A DNA stretch of 64,000 nucleotides, from positions 1-64,000 of the forward strand of contig CALAAS010000003.1 in NCBI GenBank assembly GCA_937885015.1. Reading direction: 5' to 3'. The DNA comes from an uncultured Clostridium sp. (GTDB taxonomy: Bacteria > Bacillota > Clostridia > Lachnospirales > Lachnospiraceae). The notes under the pieces are model-generated. The model saw nothing but the letters and a program-made list of their open reading frames with translations, made no database searches and was not told where the DNA came from. The translations under genes were made by a program, and so were the position numbers. The first letter of the stretch is position 1, and the number at the start of each line of letters is the position of its first letter. Positions 27,130 through 36,438 of the stretch are shown here, one piece after another.

Positions 27130-27918
27130 TTACCTTAAAAGCATTCCAAACAGTGCCAGAATAATCACGGCATTCCGCTCGCAGCTCTGCAGAAAATGTC
27201 CGGCCAAATCACCGTTAATTCCTCCAAATTCCCTCATAGACATCCGGTAGTAGCAGCCAAAGGTAACCAGACAGGAAAAAATGACCGCCAGGCCGCAAAT
27301 CCCTCCCACATACCAGAGAACTGCCATGCAGGCAACTGCCGTTACCATCAACAGAGCAGCAACGGTTTCTTTCGCCGCGGCCTTGGAAAATCCCGCTGCC
27401 AGACCATCTTTTCTGGCCTTTGGAAAGCAAACCACTGAAAAGCCGCTGAGGGCACGCTCCAATACCAATATTCCCGGAAGCAGCAGAAGCTCCTGTTTTC
27501 CCAGCTGAGACACGGCCCCCGCATATAAGAGCAGGTAAACACCGCAGCCGATGACGGCAAAAGCCCCCGCTCTCGGATCTTTTAAAATTTCCAGTTTTTT
27601 CTCCCGGTCTCCGCAGGAACTCCGGGCATCTGTCACATCCAGATATCCATCCAAATGGATCCCACCCGTAATCAAAAGCGGGATTGCCGTCAGACCGCAG
27701 GCCCGAAAAAACTCCCCGGCCTCCAGCCAGCTGCAGAGCCATATAAAAAAAATATCCGCTGCCCCCACTGCCAGTCCGATAACCGGAAAAAAACAGAGCG
27801 CATACCTCATACGCCTGTCGGTCCAGGAAATGGTGGGAACCGGGATTCTGGAATACATGGAAATGGCAATCAGAAAGCTTCCGGCCAGATCCCGAATCCT
27901 GTTCATCTCTTTTCTCAT
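27130..27918 (-). CDS. cobS: Adenosylcobinamide-GDP ribazoletransferase (cobalamin synthase)
   Basis: Membrane enzyme that joins adenosylcobinamide-GDP and alpha-ribazole (phosphate) to give adenosylcobalamin. About 262 aa with several membrane segments. Motifs: SMYSRIPVP near the start, ALCFFPVIGLAVG, the metal/substrate site GGIHLDGYLDVTDARSS with KLEILKDPRAGAFAVIG, and GINGDLAGHFLQ near the end. Start taken at 27918, where ATGA overlaps the cobU stop and GGAG lies 5 bases ahead; ATGs at 27945 and 27906 are alternatives. Confidence 0.94.
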   Translation of the reverse strand: MRKEMNRIRDLAGSFLIAISMYSRIPVPTISWTDRRMRYALCFFPVIGLAVGAADIFFIWLCSWLEAGEFFRACGLTAIPLLITGGIHLDGYLDVTDARSSCGDREKKLEILKDPRAGAFAVIGCGVYLLLYAGAVSQLGKQELLLLPGILVLERALSGFSVVCFPKARKDGLAAGFSKAAAKETVAALLMVTAVACMAVLWYVGGICGLAVIFSCLVTFGCYYRMSMREFGGINGDLAGHFLQSCERNAVIILALFGMLLR

Positions 27919-28502
27919 CCCCTCTCCAAACGGCATTCTCCGCACCAGAAAACCGGAATGCCATACACGATTTCTGCAATCACGTCCGCCCTGACTGCCA
28001 GTTCCTGGTTGACGGCTCCAAGAAGCGCCAGATACCGCTCCGACTCCGGATCATAGGTAATCCCGTCGGAAAATATCTCATTAGTTACTATGATAAGATT
28101 CCGGCACTGATTTTGCAAGTGATTTATCCCTGCCAGAATCCTCTCCTTCGCCCCCTTCTCCTGCTCATAAAACTCGTTGACCACCAGGTTGGACATACAT
28201 TCCAGCAAAATAACGTGGGAGCACTCCCCCCGGCAGGACCCGGGAAGAACCAGACCATCCAAATCCGTCTCCCGCTCTACCGTCTGAAATCCCTTGTCTC
28301 TTCTCATGTTCCGATGGCGCTCCACACGCCGTTTCCCCTCTTCATCCCAGACACGCATGGTCGCCAGATAGATACACATGCTTTTCCGATCACTCCCGAA
28401 AACATCCGTCTCTTTTTCCGCCTCCCGGCAGAGCTTTTCCGCCAAGTCCTCTGCCCAGGCGGACTTTCCGCTTCCGCTGCCTCCCGTTATCAGATATACC
28501 AT
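27915..28502 (-). CDS. cobU: Adenosylcobinamide kinase / adenosylcobinamide-phosphate guanylyltransferase
   Basis: Phosphorylates adenosylcobinamide and transfers GMP to it. About 195 aa. P-loop LITGGSGSGKSAWAE at the start, IYLATMRVWDEE, and RRVERHRNMR with the guanylylated histidine. The region after VTNEI is unusual: FSDGITYDPESERYLAL replaces the common GxGIVP form, and the chain ends FWCGECRLERG. Start at 28502 places the P-loop at residues 7-14 and follows GGGAG. Co-transcribed with cobT (upstream) and cobS (ATGA overlap). Confidence 0.92.
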   Translation of the reverse strand: MVYLITGGSGSGKSAWAEDLAEKLCREAEKETDVFGSDRKSMCIYLATMRVWDEEGKRRVERHRNMRRDKGFQTVERETDLDGLVLPGSCRGECSHVILLECMSNLVVNEFYEQEKGAKERILAGINHLQNQCRNLIIVTNEIFSDGITYDPESERYLALLGAVNQELAVRADVIAEIVYGIPVFWCGECRLERG

Positions 28503-28536
28503 AGTCCCATTTTTCTCCCTTCCGTCTGCCTGTTTT

Positions 28537-29670
28537 TCAGGTAAGCGGCTGATAGGCTTCGATCGCCATCCCCTCAAAGGTAACCATGCGGCTGTATACT
28601 GCCTTTGCCATATCCAGAAGCGGAAAAAGCGTCAGCGCACCAGTACCTTCTCCCAGGCAAAGGCCCGCCTGCACCGCCGGTTTCAGACCCAGAAGCTCCA
28701 GAAGGAGATTGGCAGCCGGTTCTGCCGATACGTGGGACGCCAAAAGGAAATCCGGAACCCTTTCGTCCACAGCCATGGCCGCTGCCGCTGCTGCCGCAGA
28801 AATCAGGCCGTCCAGCACCACAGGAATGCGAAACACTGCTGCTCCGAGACAGGCTCCGGCCATGGCTGCCAGTTCAAAGCCGCCCACTTTTGAGAGCACA
28901 TCCAGACCATCTTCCGGATCCGGCCGATGTCCTGCAATCCCCTCCCGGATTACCTGAATCTTTCTGGCGAGGCCCTCCGAGGAAAGTCCTGCCCCCCGCC
29001 CCGTTACCAGAGCCGGGTCTTCCCTCAGGAATACGGCAGCCACCGCGCTGCTGGTGGTGGTATTTCCGATTCCCATCTCTCCCACAGCCAGGATCTGATA
29101 TCCTCTCTCCTTCAAAACCCGAACAGCCTCCATGCCAGTCAGGACAGACACCAGTGTTTCCCGCCGCGTCATGGCTGGCCTCTTTAGGAAATCAGCCGTT
29201 CCATGGGCAACTTTCCGCTCCAAAAGCGGATGACAGGTTCCCTGTTTCGGAAGCGGGCAGGCAATCCCCACATCCACCGGAAACACCTGGACCCCGGCAC
29301 ATTCCGCCATCAGGCTGGAACAGCTTTTTCCCCGGGTAATCCCGGATGTTACGGAGGCTGTAACCTCCTGACCAGTCTGGGTTACCCCTTCTGCCACAAT
29401 CCCATTGTCTCCGCAGAAGACCACCAGAGCCCGACGCTCTATGGATACCGCCTCACATCCCTGAATTCCGGCAATCCGTGCCAGATTCTCTTCCAGAACT
29501 CCCAGGCTTCCAAGGGGCTTGGCCACCCGGCTCCAGTGAAGCTGCGCCGCCTCCCGGCTCTTTCTGCTGATCGGCTTAATCCGGCTGAGTCTCTCCTGAA
29601 GAATAGTCTCCAGTCTTTCCTGAGAAAACCCCCGAAAATCTTCACAACCCTCCAGGCTCTCTCCTGCCAT
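28537..29670 (-). CDS. cobT: Nicotinate-nucleotide:dimethylbenzimidazole phosphoribosyltransferase
   Basis: Activates the lower-ligand base as alpha-ribazole phosphate. About 377 aa. Motifs: HWSRVAKPLGSLGVLEENLA, VVFCGDNGIVAEGVTQT, LAVGEMGIGNTTTSSAV with the gene family's glycine-rich site, VTGRGAGLSSEGLARK, VLDGLISAAAAAAA, and the catalytic glutamate near LCLGEGTGAL. The start at 29670 has GAGGGGAAAGCC upstream. First gene of the late B12 run, preceded by its own promoter and a terminator-like hairpin. Confidence 0.96.
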   Translation of the reverse strand: MAGESLEGCEDFRGFSQERLETILQERLSRIKPISRKSREAAQLHWSRVAKPLGSLGVLEENLARIAGIQGCEAVSIERRALVVFCGDNGIVAEGVTQTGQEVTASVTSGITRGKSCSSLMAECAGVQVFPVDVGIACPLPKQGTCHPLLERKVAHGTADFLKRPAMTRRETLVSVLTGMEAVRVLKERGYQILAVGEMGIGNTTTSSAVAAVFLREDPALVTGRGAGLSSEGLARKIQVIREGIAGHRPDPEDGLDVLSKVGGFELAAMAGACLGAAVFRIPVVLDGLISAAAAAAAMAVDERVPDFLLASHVSAEPAANLLLELLGLKPAVQAGLCLGEGTGALTLFPLLDMAKAVYSRMVTFEGMAIEAYQPLT

Positions 29671-29697
29671 GGCTTTCCCCTCCCTCTGTAACCAGTA

Positions 29698-29740
29698 AAA
29701 GTGCTGCAAACCTCAAAGTTATCTGATTTTGCAGCACTTT
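29698..29740 (-). terminator. Terminator-like hairpin between the efflux operon and cobT
   Basis: A perfect 13-bp stem (AAAGTGCTGCAAA, 29698-29710, with TTTGCAGCACTTT, 29728-29740) with T-runs on both sides. It can end the efflux operon, but it lies downstream of the putative cobT promoter at 29793-29821, so it would also act as an attenuator in the cobT leader. Confidence 0.75.
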
Positions 29741-29792
29741 TTCTACAATTTTACACGTTATAGCAACTCCTCTAACCTGTTGCAGTTTATTT

Positions 29793-29821
29793 ATTATACA
29801 CCGGATTCCACATCTTGAAAA
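29793..29821 (-). promoter_or_regulatory. Putative cobT promoter
   Basis: TTTTCA (29821-29816), 17-bp spacer, TATAAT (29798-29793) on the minus strand, directly after the efflux operon. The leader of about 110 bases contains a small GCAAC/GTTGC hairpin and then the 13-bp terminator-like hairpin. No cobalamin riboswitch consensus was recognised in it. Confidence 0.5.
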
Positions 29822-29843
29822 GCAGTTTTTCGACGAGTCTGTA

Positions 29844-30986
29844 TCATACTCCCTGCATCGCCCAGTGATATTCCTCGTAGGCCTCGCACAGTGCGATTTC
29901 CGCCGCCTCCTTCTGGGCCTCTTTCTGGGCATAAACGGCCTCTCCGGCCAGAAAGTCTCCCTGGCTGACTGCGCCGGAGTCCCTCTGTATTTTCAATGCT
30001 TCATAATCCTTCCTGGCCGCCTCCCAGGCAGCCACTGCCCCGTCCCGTTCCAGCATAAGCGCCTGGAGTTCCTGAAACAGGCTGTCCATGGCAACGCTTG
30101 CACTTCCCCTGGCCTCATCAATCTTCTGGCTCCTGAGCTTTCGCTCTGCATCTCCCGAAGCCGTGGAACGGCGCAGTGATTTTACATTGGAATCTGCAAT
30201 CACCGCCTTTTCCCGATCCTCCTCAAGATTCAGAGCCTCCAGCTGCCCTGCCGTAATAATCGGCATTTCGCCAACCTCGATCTCCGTCCCTCCTTTTCCC
30301 AGGAAAACAGCCAGCTTCCGTCTGGCCGCATCTGCCTGATCCCGCATGGACTGGGCGGATATCCCGGCAGAAGCCGCCGTCTTCTCCGCCTGAAGAGCCT
30401 CCAGCTCCGTACAGAGGCCAGCTGCCTTCTCGCTCTGCCTTTTCTGAAAAGCTGCCTTACTGGCCTCCGCGTTTTTTTCTGCAGCAACAGCCTGTGCCTC
30501 CAGCTGCCTGCAGGTTCCAAAGAGAACCTGAGCAGCTTTTACCTGAGTCCAGACTGCCTGGTCTCTGGATCGCTGGCTGGAAACGGAATTCAGCGATTCC
30601 ATCGCTTTCCGATATTGCCTGGCGGAGGAAGAAAGTACCTTGGCATTCTGTTCATATTGAGCGATCACCGATTCCTCCGCCCCCGCCTCTTCCAGTTCAT
30701 CCACCCGGTGGTTCATATCGCTGATCCCGCTGACCATGGTATCGTAGGCCTCCTGGTAAATTGCCAGGCTGGTCTCATACCCGTTCTGATCCGTAACGGC
30801 ATCGGCGTTTCCCTGACGCACCAGTTCCTCCAGTTCTTCGTACTGAATAACGGCGTCCTCCAGATTCCCCTCTGCCAGAGTCGGAACAGAAAAAGCCATG
30901 CACATTCCGAGACTGATGGATGCAGCGCGCGCCATAAAACGCCATTTCCAGCTCCTGTTCTGAGTTCCGCTTTGCACCTTTTCCAT
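29844..30986 (-). CDS. TolC-like coiled-coil exported protein (second)
   Basis: About 380 aa. Signal peptide ending FSVPTLAEG, then almost entirely alpha-helical, Ala/Glu/Gln-rich sequence with heptad character, as in the outer membrane efflux protein (TolC) family; SGAVSQGDFLAGEAVYAQKE near the end matches the usual second helical pair. Cysteine is rare. The ATG at 30986 follows AAAAGGAG; the overlap with the upstream gene favours it over the ATG at 31031. Last gene of the efflux operon. Confidence 0.7.
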   Translation of the reverse strand: MEKVQSGTQNRSWKWRFMARAASISLGMCMAFSVPTLAEGNLEDAVIQYEELEELVRQGNADAVTDQNGYETSLAIYQEAYDTMVSGISDMNHRVDELEEAGAEESVIAQYEQNAKVLSSSARQYRKAMESLNSVSSQRSRDQAVWTQVKAAQVLFGTCRQLEAQAVAAEKNAEASKAAFQKRQSEKAAGLCTELEALQAEKTAASAGISAQSMRDQADAARRKLAVFLGKGGTEIEVGEMPIITAGQLEALNLEEDREKAVIADSNVKSLRRSTASGDAERKLRSQKIDEARGSASVAMDSLFQELQALMLERDGAVAAWEAARKDYEALKIQRDSGAVSQGDFLAGEAVYAQKEAQKEAAEIALCEAYEEYHWAMQGV

Positions 30987-31008
30987 CTCCTTTTCTTTAA
31001 AACTCTTT

Positions 31009-32175
31009 TTACGAAGCCGATGCCAGTCCATTTACGGCCCACTGGTAATTCAGCTGGGCTTCCAGAAGTCCCATGGACGCCGTTTCCATCTGTGCTCCGG
31101 CTTCCGTCAGGGAATATGTCTCATTGGAAGCTTCCATCCGGCTGACAAGGCCTGCCGCCAGCTTTAGATCCATCGTCTCCTTCGTCTTTTTCTCCAGTTC
31201 CAGCGCTCTCCTGGCCTGATCATACTGAGTTTCTGCTAAAACCAGTGACTGCCAGGCTGACTGGACGCTGGACTTTACCGTCTCCCTTCCTGCTTCCAGA
31301 GATGTCTGATACTGTTCTTTCAGCGTACTCTCCATGGCATTATGCGCCTTCCGTTTCAGGATCCTGAGATCATAATTCTGCTCCAGAGCCTTTTCCATAT
31401 CTGCTTCCAAACTGACGGATGCACTCATATTTTCCTGCGGCTCTGGCAGCTGCCCAATCTCCGTCTCATCGCCATAATTCCATCCCAGACTCATACATAA
31501 CGTCTCTCGCGTCGATTCGATGGAATCTTTTGCCTCCTCCACTGCAGCCTGCGCATTCAGAAGCGTTTCCTTTGCATTTAGGACATCGCTCTCTGTTGCA
31601 CTGCCCGCAGAGGCTTTGATAAGGATCGCCTCGTAATCCGCCTGCGCGCTCTGTACGCTGTTTTCACTGGTTTCCAGCGTCTTCACAGCCTTCCAGTAAG
31701 AGATCATCTGTTTCTGGGCCGTCTGTACCAGGCTTTTTTCTGTTTTCGTGTATCCCCAGAGGATCACATCACTGTCGGAAACATTTTCGTCTCCTTTTTC
31801 ACGCATCTGTCTGGCAGAAGCCTCGCTGCTCTGGGCCGCGGCCAGCCGGCTCCCGTAATTGGCGTCATCCGTATCCGGATATTCAATGCTGGCTTCAATC
31901 TCATCGGCCGCATCGTAGTATTCCTGCGCAATCTCATCGCTGTCTTTTCCCCGGTAATCCTGGTACGCCAGCCGGTTTTCCGTTACGGTGCTGTTGTATT
32001 CCGAAATCAGATCTGCGATTTCGTCAAATTCCAGTTTATTGTCCTGAAGTGCTGCCCATTTTTCTTCTGAATAGGCAAAGGGCGGACTGGCAGCCAGCGC
32101 CCATTCCGGCAACAGCAAAGACAGAGAAAGAGCCATCGAAAATGCAGCCGGAATTTTTCTGTTTATGTATTTCAT
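31009..32175 (-). CDS. TolC family protein (first)
   Basis: 388 aa. Signal peptide MKYINRKIPAAFSMALSLSL with cleavage near WALAAS, then long helices. The repeats typical of TolC-family proteins are visible: KASAGSATESDVLNAKETLL and, near the end, KLAAGLVSRMEASNETYSL, both of the form K-x-x-G-x-x-(S/T)-x-x-(D/E). In Gram-negatives such proteins form the outer membrane channel of efflux pumps; here the host has no outer membrane, so it may span the cell wall or act as a periplasm-like scaffold. GGAAGGAAAAGCGGAT precedes the ATG. Confidence 0.85.
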   Translation of the reverse strand: MKYINRKIPAAFSMALSLSLLLPEWALAASPPFAYSEEKWAALQDNKLEFDEIADLISEYNSTVTENRLAYQDYRGKDSDEIAQEYYDAADEIEASIEYPDTDDANYGSRLAAAQSSEASARQMREKGDENVSDSDVILWGYTKTEKSLVQTAQKQMISYWKAVKTLETSENSVQSAQADYEAILIKASAGSATESDVLNAKETLLNAQAAVEEAKDSIESTRETLCMSLGWNYGDETEIGQLPEPQENMSASVSLEADMEKALEQNYDLRILKRKAHNAMESTLKEQYQTSLEAGRETVKSSVQSAWQSLVLAETQYDQARRALELEKKTKETMDLKLAAGLVSRMEASNETYSLTEAGAQMETASMGLLEAQLNYQWAVNGLASAS

Positions 32176-32201
32176 ATCCGCTTTTCCTTCCTTTCCCCGG
32201 A

Positions 32202-35027
32202 TCAGTCGATATCCGGAATCGGATCCTGTTTCCGGCGGCTCAGCAGAGCATAGTAAACCGGAACCATAAAAAGTGCCACGAAGATCCCGACTGTCAGGCC
32301 TCCGATATCTACGATCGCCAGTCCCTGTGTCGTGGAACCGCTGCTTCCGATGGCCAGCGCCATGGGGATCATGGACAGGATCGTGGTAAGGCTCGTCATC
32401 AGGATCGGTCGGATTCTTGTCGCCCCCGCCTCGATCAGCGCTTTCCTCAGTCCCATTTCCATCCGGTACTGATTTACCGTATCCACGTACAGGATTCCGT
32501 TGTTGACAACCGTTCCCACAAGAATCAGGAATCCGAGCAGCGATGTCATACTGATGCTTACGCCCGTCATCTTCAGAAGTCCGAAGGAACCCACCAGGCT
32601 GAAGGGAATTGTCGTCATAACCATGACGGAAAACTTGACTGACTCAAACTGGGCCGCCATGACAACGAATACGAGAAACGTGGCTGTGGCGATCGCCCCG
32701 TACAGAGAACTGAACTCTTCCTGCATCATCCTGTCCCGGCTATTCTGGCCAATAGTAATCGTTCCGGTCAGGTTAGGGGAAATAACCTCGTTATTTATAA
32801 CCTCCTGCACCGCATCTCCCGTATAATCAGCGGATATGGTAATTTCAAAGGAACCGTCTGTTTTGGAAATGGAGGATGGACTGTCTTCAAATACCACCTC
32901 TGCCACATCGGTCAGGGGTACCTTCGTTCCGTCCGATGATGTCAGCAGGATATCGCTGATCTGATCCACCGTTTCATACTGCCCCTCCGGATATTCCACG
33001 TTCACAGAAATATCCTCGCCGTCTATTTTTAATGTCGTTGCTTCTACACCGCTTACCATCTGATTCAGGGTATTTCCGATTTCAGAAGCCGTCAGGCCGT
33101 ATGTCTTCGCCATGACCGGATCCACTTTCAGTGTGACGATCGGCGCATTGTTTTCAATGCTGGAGTGGACGTTGATCACATCGCTCCGCGCCGTCATTTC
33201 CTTTACGATCCGGTCGCTGACCTCCTTCAGTTCATCGTACTGGGATCCATGGAGGATCACTTCGTACCCGCGCTGCCGTCCCATAAAGCTCATGGATGCC
33301 GACGCCTCCACATCAATGGTACAGTTCTCGATCCCATCCATTTCACTCTGCCACAGATCTGCCACATCCTCCGTATCCATGGTCCGGTCTTCCTTCAGAT
33401 AAGCCGTGATGGTTCCGCTTTCCTGGTTATACCGCAGTACATAGGAATCCACCTGGTCGCTGGCTGCCACAATGGCCTCTGCCTCATTTAAGGCCCCCTC
33501 TATCTTTTCCTGGCGGAGTCCCGGTCTGGTTTCAATGGAAACACTCACGGTACCCGTGTCATCCGCCGTCATAAGTTCCGTCTGCATATTCCCGGCCAGG
33601 ATCAGCGTTGCCGCCAGGATCAGGACGGAAACGCCCATGACCATTGCCTTGCGGTCCAGAAGGCGCTCCATGATCTCCCGGTACATATTCTGAAGTTTTT
33701 CCACCGGGCGCCCCATCAGGGCCCTTCTGGCCTCTGTTGGCTTGTAAAACAGATAGCACAGCGGCACGATCGTCATGGCCGAAAGAAGGGAGGCCGACAT
33801 ACAGAATACCACGGTATAACCCAGGGGTTTAAACATCTGCCCTGTCATTCCGTCGAGAAAAGCCAGGGGAATAAATACAACACACGTCGTGATCGTCGAT
33901 CCAATGATAGAATTGATAACCACGCCCGTTCCGTGGAGCGCCGCCGAAAAATATCCCAGCGCCCCTTTATCTTCCTGGGCCGCTGTCGCCCGAAAGCAGC
34001 TTTCCAGCACTACAATGGAATTATCCACCATCATGCCCACGCCAAGCACCAGCGCACTCATGGTAATAACATTCAGAGAAAACCCGGCCATGGTCAGGAC
34101 GATCAGAGAAAGAAGGATGGAGACGGGAATTGAGCTTCCCACGATCAAAGACGCCTTATAATCTCCGAAAAACAGGAAAATAATAAACATGGAAATCACA
34201 ACGGCCATGACCATGGTTTCCGCCACATCGTACAGCGAATCCAGAATAGTTTCCGACGTGTCATTGGCCACCTCGATGGTCAGGTCAGAATCATCGGCCA
34301 TCAGTTCCTCTACGGTCTTGCGGACTGCCTTTGAAACCTCCATGTCTGTGGCATCCTGCTGCTTCTGAATGGAAACGGTAATGGTCTCCTGGCCGCTGTA
34401 ACGGGAAATACCGCCCCGGTCCTCTTCTGCCTCATAAATATCTGCCACATCAGAGAGGGATATAATCTGCCCGGCCGGAATCCGGATTGGAATATCTTTA
34501 AGTTCCTCCACCTCCTTCGTCTTCAGAGAGGTCGTAACCGAAAGCTCCAGATTTCCCGCCACCGCTTCTCCGGACGGGGAAGAGAGGTTTGCCTGGCTGA
34601 TGGCATTCGACACATCGCTCATGGTAAGTCCATAGAGATCCATTTTTTCAGACTGCAGTTCAATCTTTACGTATTTGGAGGAACCGCCCATGGTCTCAAT
34701 ATTGGCGATGGTGCTGATCCTCTCCAGCTCCGGGACGATCTGCTGATCCACGTAGTCGTAAAGGTTATCCTGGCTGCTGTGGCTGATGGAAAGCATCATT
34801 CCGGCTCCGGAATTCATATTCATTGCCATGACGCTAGGTTCCACATCTTCCGGCAGACTCCGCTCGATCCCGTCCAGCTTCTGTTTCAGCGCATCGTATG
34901 CCTCATCCATATCCGGCATCTGCTCAAGTTTCGCGGAAAACACGGAAGAAATCCCGAATACGAGCAGGGTCAGAAGAGCCATAACCGTGGTGACCGGGTG
35001 TTTCAGAACGTATTTTGTAACTCCCAT
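32202..35027 (-). CDS. RND-type efflux permease (AcrB/MmpL-like), with apparent N-terminal deletion
   Basis: 941 aa, short for the AcrB type (about 1000-1040). First membrane helix at residues 11-31, then porter domains, and the central helices with the proton-relay motif LVLGVGMMVDNSIVVLE; the second half repeats this layout (FLVFVVMAAQFESVKFSVMV, LVGTVVNNGILYVDTVNQYR, RPILMTSLTTILSMIP). After EQMPDMD (35-41) the sequence jumps to EAYDALKQKL, which in relatives lies some 50-60 residues later, after a second DMD. That part of the first porter subdomain seems lost in frame. It sits with its adaptor and TolC-like partners and next to a two-component system. Confidence 0.9.
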   Translation of the reverse strand: MGVTKYVLKHPVTTVMALLTLLVFGISSVFSAKLEQMPDMDEAYDALKQKLDGIERSLPEDVEPSVMAMNMNSGAGMMLSISHSSQDNLYDYVDQQIVPELERISTIANIETMGGSSKYVKIELQSEKMDLYGLTMSDVSNAISQANLSSPSGEAVAGNLELSVTTSLKTKEVEELKDIPIRIPAGQIISLSDVADIYEAEEDRGGISRYSGQETITVSIQKQQDATDMEVSKAVRKTVEELMADDSDLTIEVANDTSETILDSLYDVAETMVMAVVISMFIIFLFFGDYKASLIVGSSIPVSILLSLIVLTMAGFSLNVITMSALVLGVGMMVDNSIVVLESCFRATAAQEDKGALGYFSAALHGTGVVINSIIGSTITTCVVFIPLAFLDGMTGQMFKPLGYTVVFCMSASLLSAMTIVPLCYLFYKPTEARRALMGRPVEKLQNMYREIMERLLDRKAMVMGVSVLILAATLILAGNMQTELMTADDTGTVSVSIETRPGLRQEKIEGALNEAEAIVAASDQVDSYVLRYNQESGTITAYLKEDRTMDTEDVADLWQSEMDGIENCTIDVEASASMSFMGRQRGYEVILHGSQYDELKEVSDRIVKEMTARSDVINVHSSIENNAPIVTLKVDPVMAKTYGLTASEIGNTLNQMVSGVEATTLKIDGEDISVNVEYPEGQYETVDQISDILLTSSDGTKVPLTDVAEVVFEDSPSSISKTDGSFEITISADYTGDAVQEVINNEVISPNLTGTITIGQNSRDRMMQEEFSSLYGAIATATFLVFVVMAAQFESVKFSVMVMTTIPFSLVGSFGLLKMTGVSISMTSLLGFLILVGTVVNNGILYVDTVNQYRMEMGLRKALIEAGATRIRPILMTSLTTILSMIPMALAIGSSGSTTQGLAIVDIGGLTVGIFVALFMVPVYYALLSRRKQDPIPDID

Positions 35028-35029
35028 AT

Positions 35030-36202
35030 TTAAACTCCCCCGTTCTCTTTTATCTCCGGGTTTTCCCCGTCAACCGCGCTGTCCTGTCCCTGAAGGCGTA
35101 CGGTGGATCCTTCATATAATTGGGAACTCCAGGTGCTGATTACCAGCTCGTCCCCCGAAAGTCCCGATTTAATCTCTGCCAGCTGGGAATCATACAGGCC
35201 TACCTCCACCTCTTTTTTATGAACCGTTCCGTTTTCATAGACATAAACCTGGCCAACGCCCCCGTCATAGTAAACCGCATCAACCGGCACCGTCATGACC
35301 TGATCTGCCTTTTCTGATACAACGGTTATTCTGACGGAAGTTCCCGCCGAAAGGGCATCCGCCTCGGGAAGCTCCGCCTTTACCTTAAACAGACCGTTTC
35401 CTTCTTCGGCTATGGCGCTGACATCTGTGATCGTTCCGTCATAGGAGGAACCATTTTTTTCTATAATCACGCCATCCCCCTGGTTCAGATTTTGGATCAC
35501 CCGCTCTGTCACATAAAAAGAAACCCGCTTTTCTCCCTCTCCGGAAATGACGCAGATCGTATCCTGCTGGTTCACGTGATCGTACACATCCAGGTCAAAG
35601 GTTTCTACTTTTCCGGAAATGGGGGATGTAATGGAGCTGTATTCGACCTGTTTGTTATAATTCAGCTTCGCAGATTCATAGTTCAGCTTCGCCGTTTTCT
35701 CCGCATTCTGGTACTGCTCCCATTCCTGATCGGAAATTGCACCGGCCTCGTAAAGAAGCTGCATTCTGGATCGGGTCCCAGAGGCCTCCGAAAGGGAAAT
35801 GGCCGCAGAATCCATCGTATTTTTAGCGCTTTCCACCTGCTCCGTATCAATGGTGCAGAGCAGCTGGCCCGCTTCCACCATCTGGCCGGCACTGACGCCA
35901 ACCTTTGTCACATCGCCGGAGGCCTTCGCATACACGTACACCACATCTGATGCCTCCACCGTCCCGGAAGTGCTGGTGGTTCGTTCAATGCTTCCTGTCT
36001 TGGGGTTCTCTGCATTTACTGTCGCCATATTATCTGCCTGCCCGGCCATCTGCGGCCCTCCCGGCCCTCCAGCCTTTCTTCCTCCGCCGCCCAGGCGAAC
36101 GGCAATCAGAACCAGAAAAACTGCACATGTCAGGCCAATCACAGCCGTTCTTTTTTTATGGCGCAGAGCCGATTCTTTCAGTAAACGCATCTTTTCTCTC
36201 AT
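35030..36202 (-). CDS. RND efflux membrane-fusion (adaptor) protein
   Basis: 390 aa. One N-terminal membrane anchor (TAVIGLTCAVFLVLIAV), a Gly-rich linker, then the HlyD/MFP layout: a split lipoyl domain (ASGDVTKVGVSAGQMVEAGQ at about 95-114 and SSITSPISGKVETFDLDVYD later), a helical hairpin between (AISLSEASGTRSRMQLL to YNKQVEY), a beta-barrel (FKVKAELPEADALSAGTSVR) and a membrane-proximal domain. First gene of the efflux operon; RND permease starts 3 bases after its stop. Divergent from the two-component system. Confidence 0.92.
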   Translation of the reverse strand: MREKMRLLKESALRHKKRTAVIGLTCAVFLVLIAVRLGGGGRKAGGPGGPQMAGQADNMATVNAENPKTGSIERTTSTSGTVEASDVVYVYAKASGDVTKVGVSAGQMVEAGQLLCTIDTEQVESAKNTMDSAAISLSEASGTRSRMQLLYEAGAISDQEWEQYQNAEKTAKLNYESAKLNYNKQVEYSSITSPISGKVETFDLDVYDHVNQQDTICVISGEGEKRVSFYVTERVIQNLNQGDGVIIEKNGSSYDGTITDVSAIAEEGNGLFKVKAELPEADALSAGTSVRITVVSEKADQVMTVPVDAVYYDGGVGQVYVYENGTVHKKEVEVGLYDSQLAEIKSGLSGDELVISTWSSQLYEGSTVRLQGQDSAVDGENPEIKENGGV

Positions 36203-36438
36203 ATTTTCTTCATTCCTCTCTCCACAGGATACTGGTTTTTAAAGTTTTTCAAGTTCAAGCACTACTATACCACCCCTTTTTAAATGGAATTTCAACCGAA
36301 TATAAACTGGACTTAAACGAACCGTGAAATTTTTGTGATTCCCTGTCCCACTTCTTTTCTTTTTTCCGGAAAATGTTTACAATAGATATAACGATATAAT
36401 AAATATGAAACAACCACTCAAAAAAGGCGGATACTTTC

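Noticed and set aside
29671..29843. Cobalamin riboswitch upstream of cobT
   Set aside because: No B12-box-like sequence or multi-helix core; the space holds a promoter-like pair and a simple terminator hairpin.
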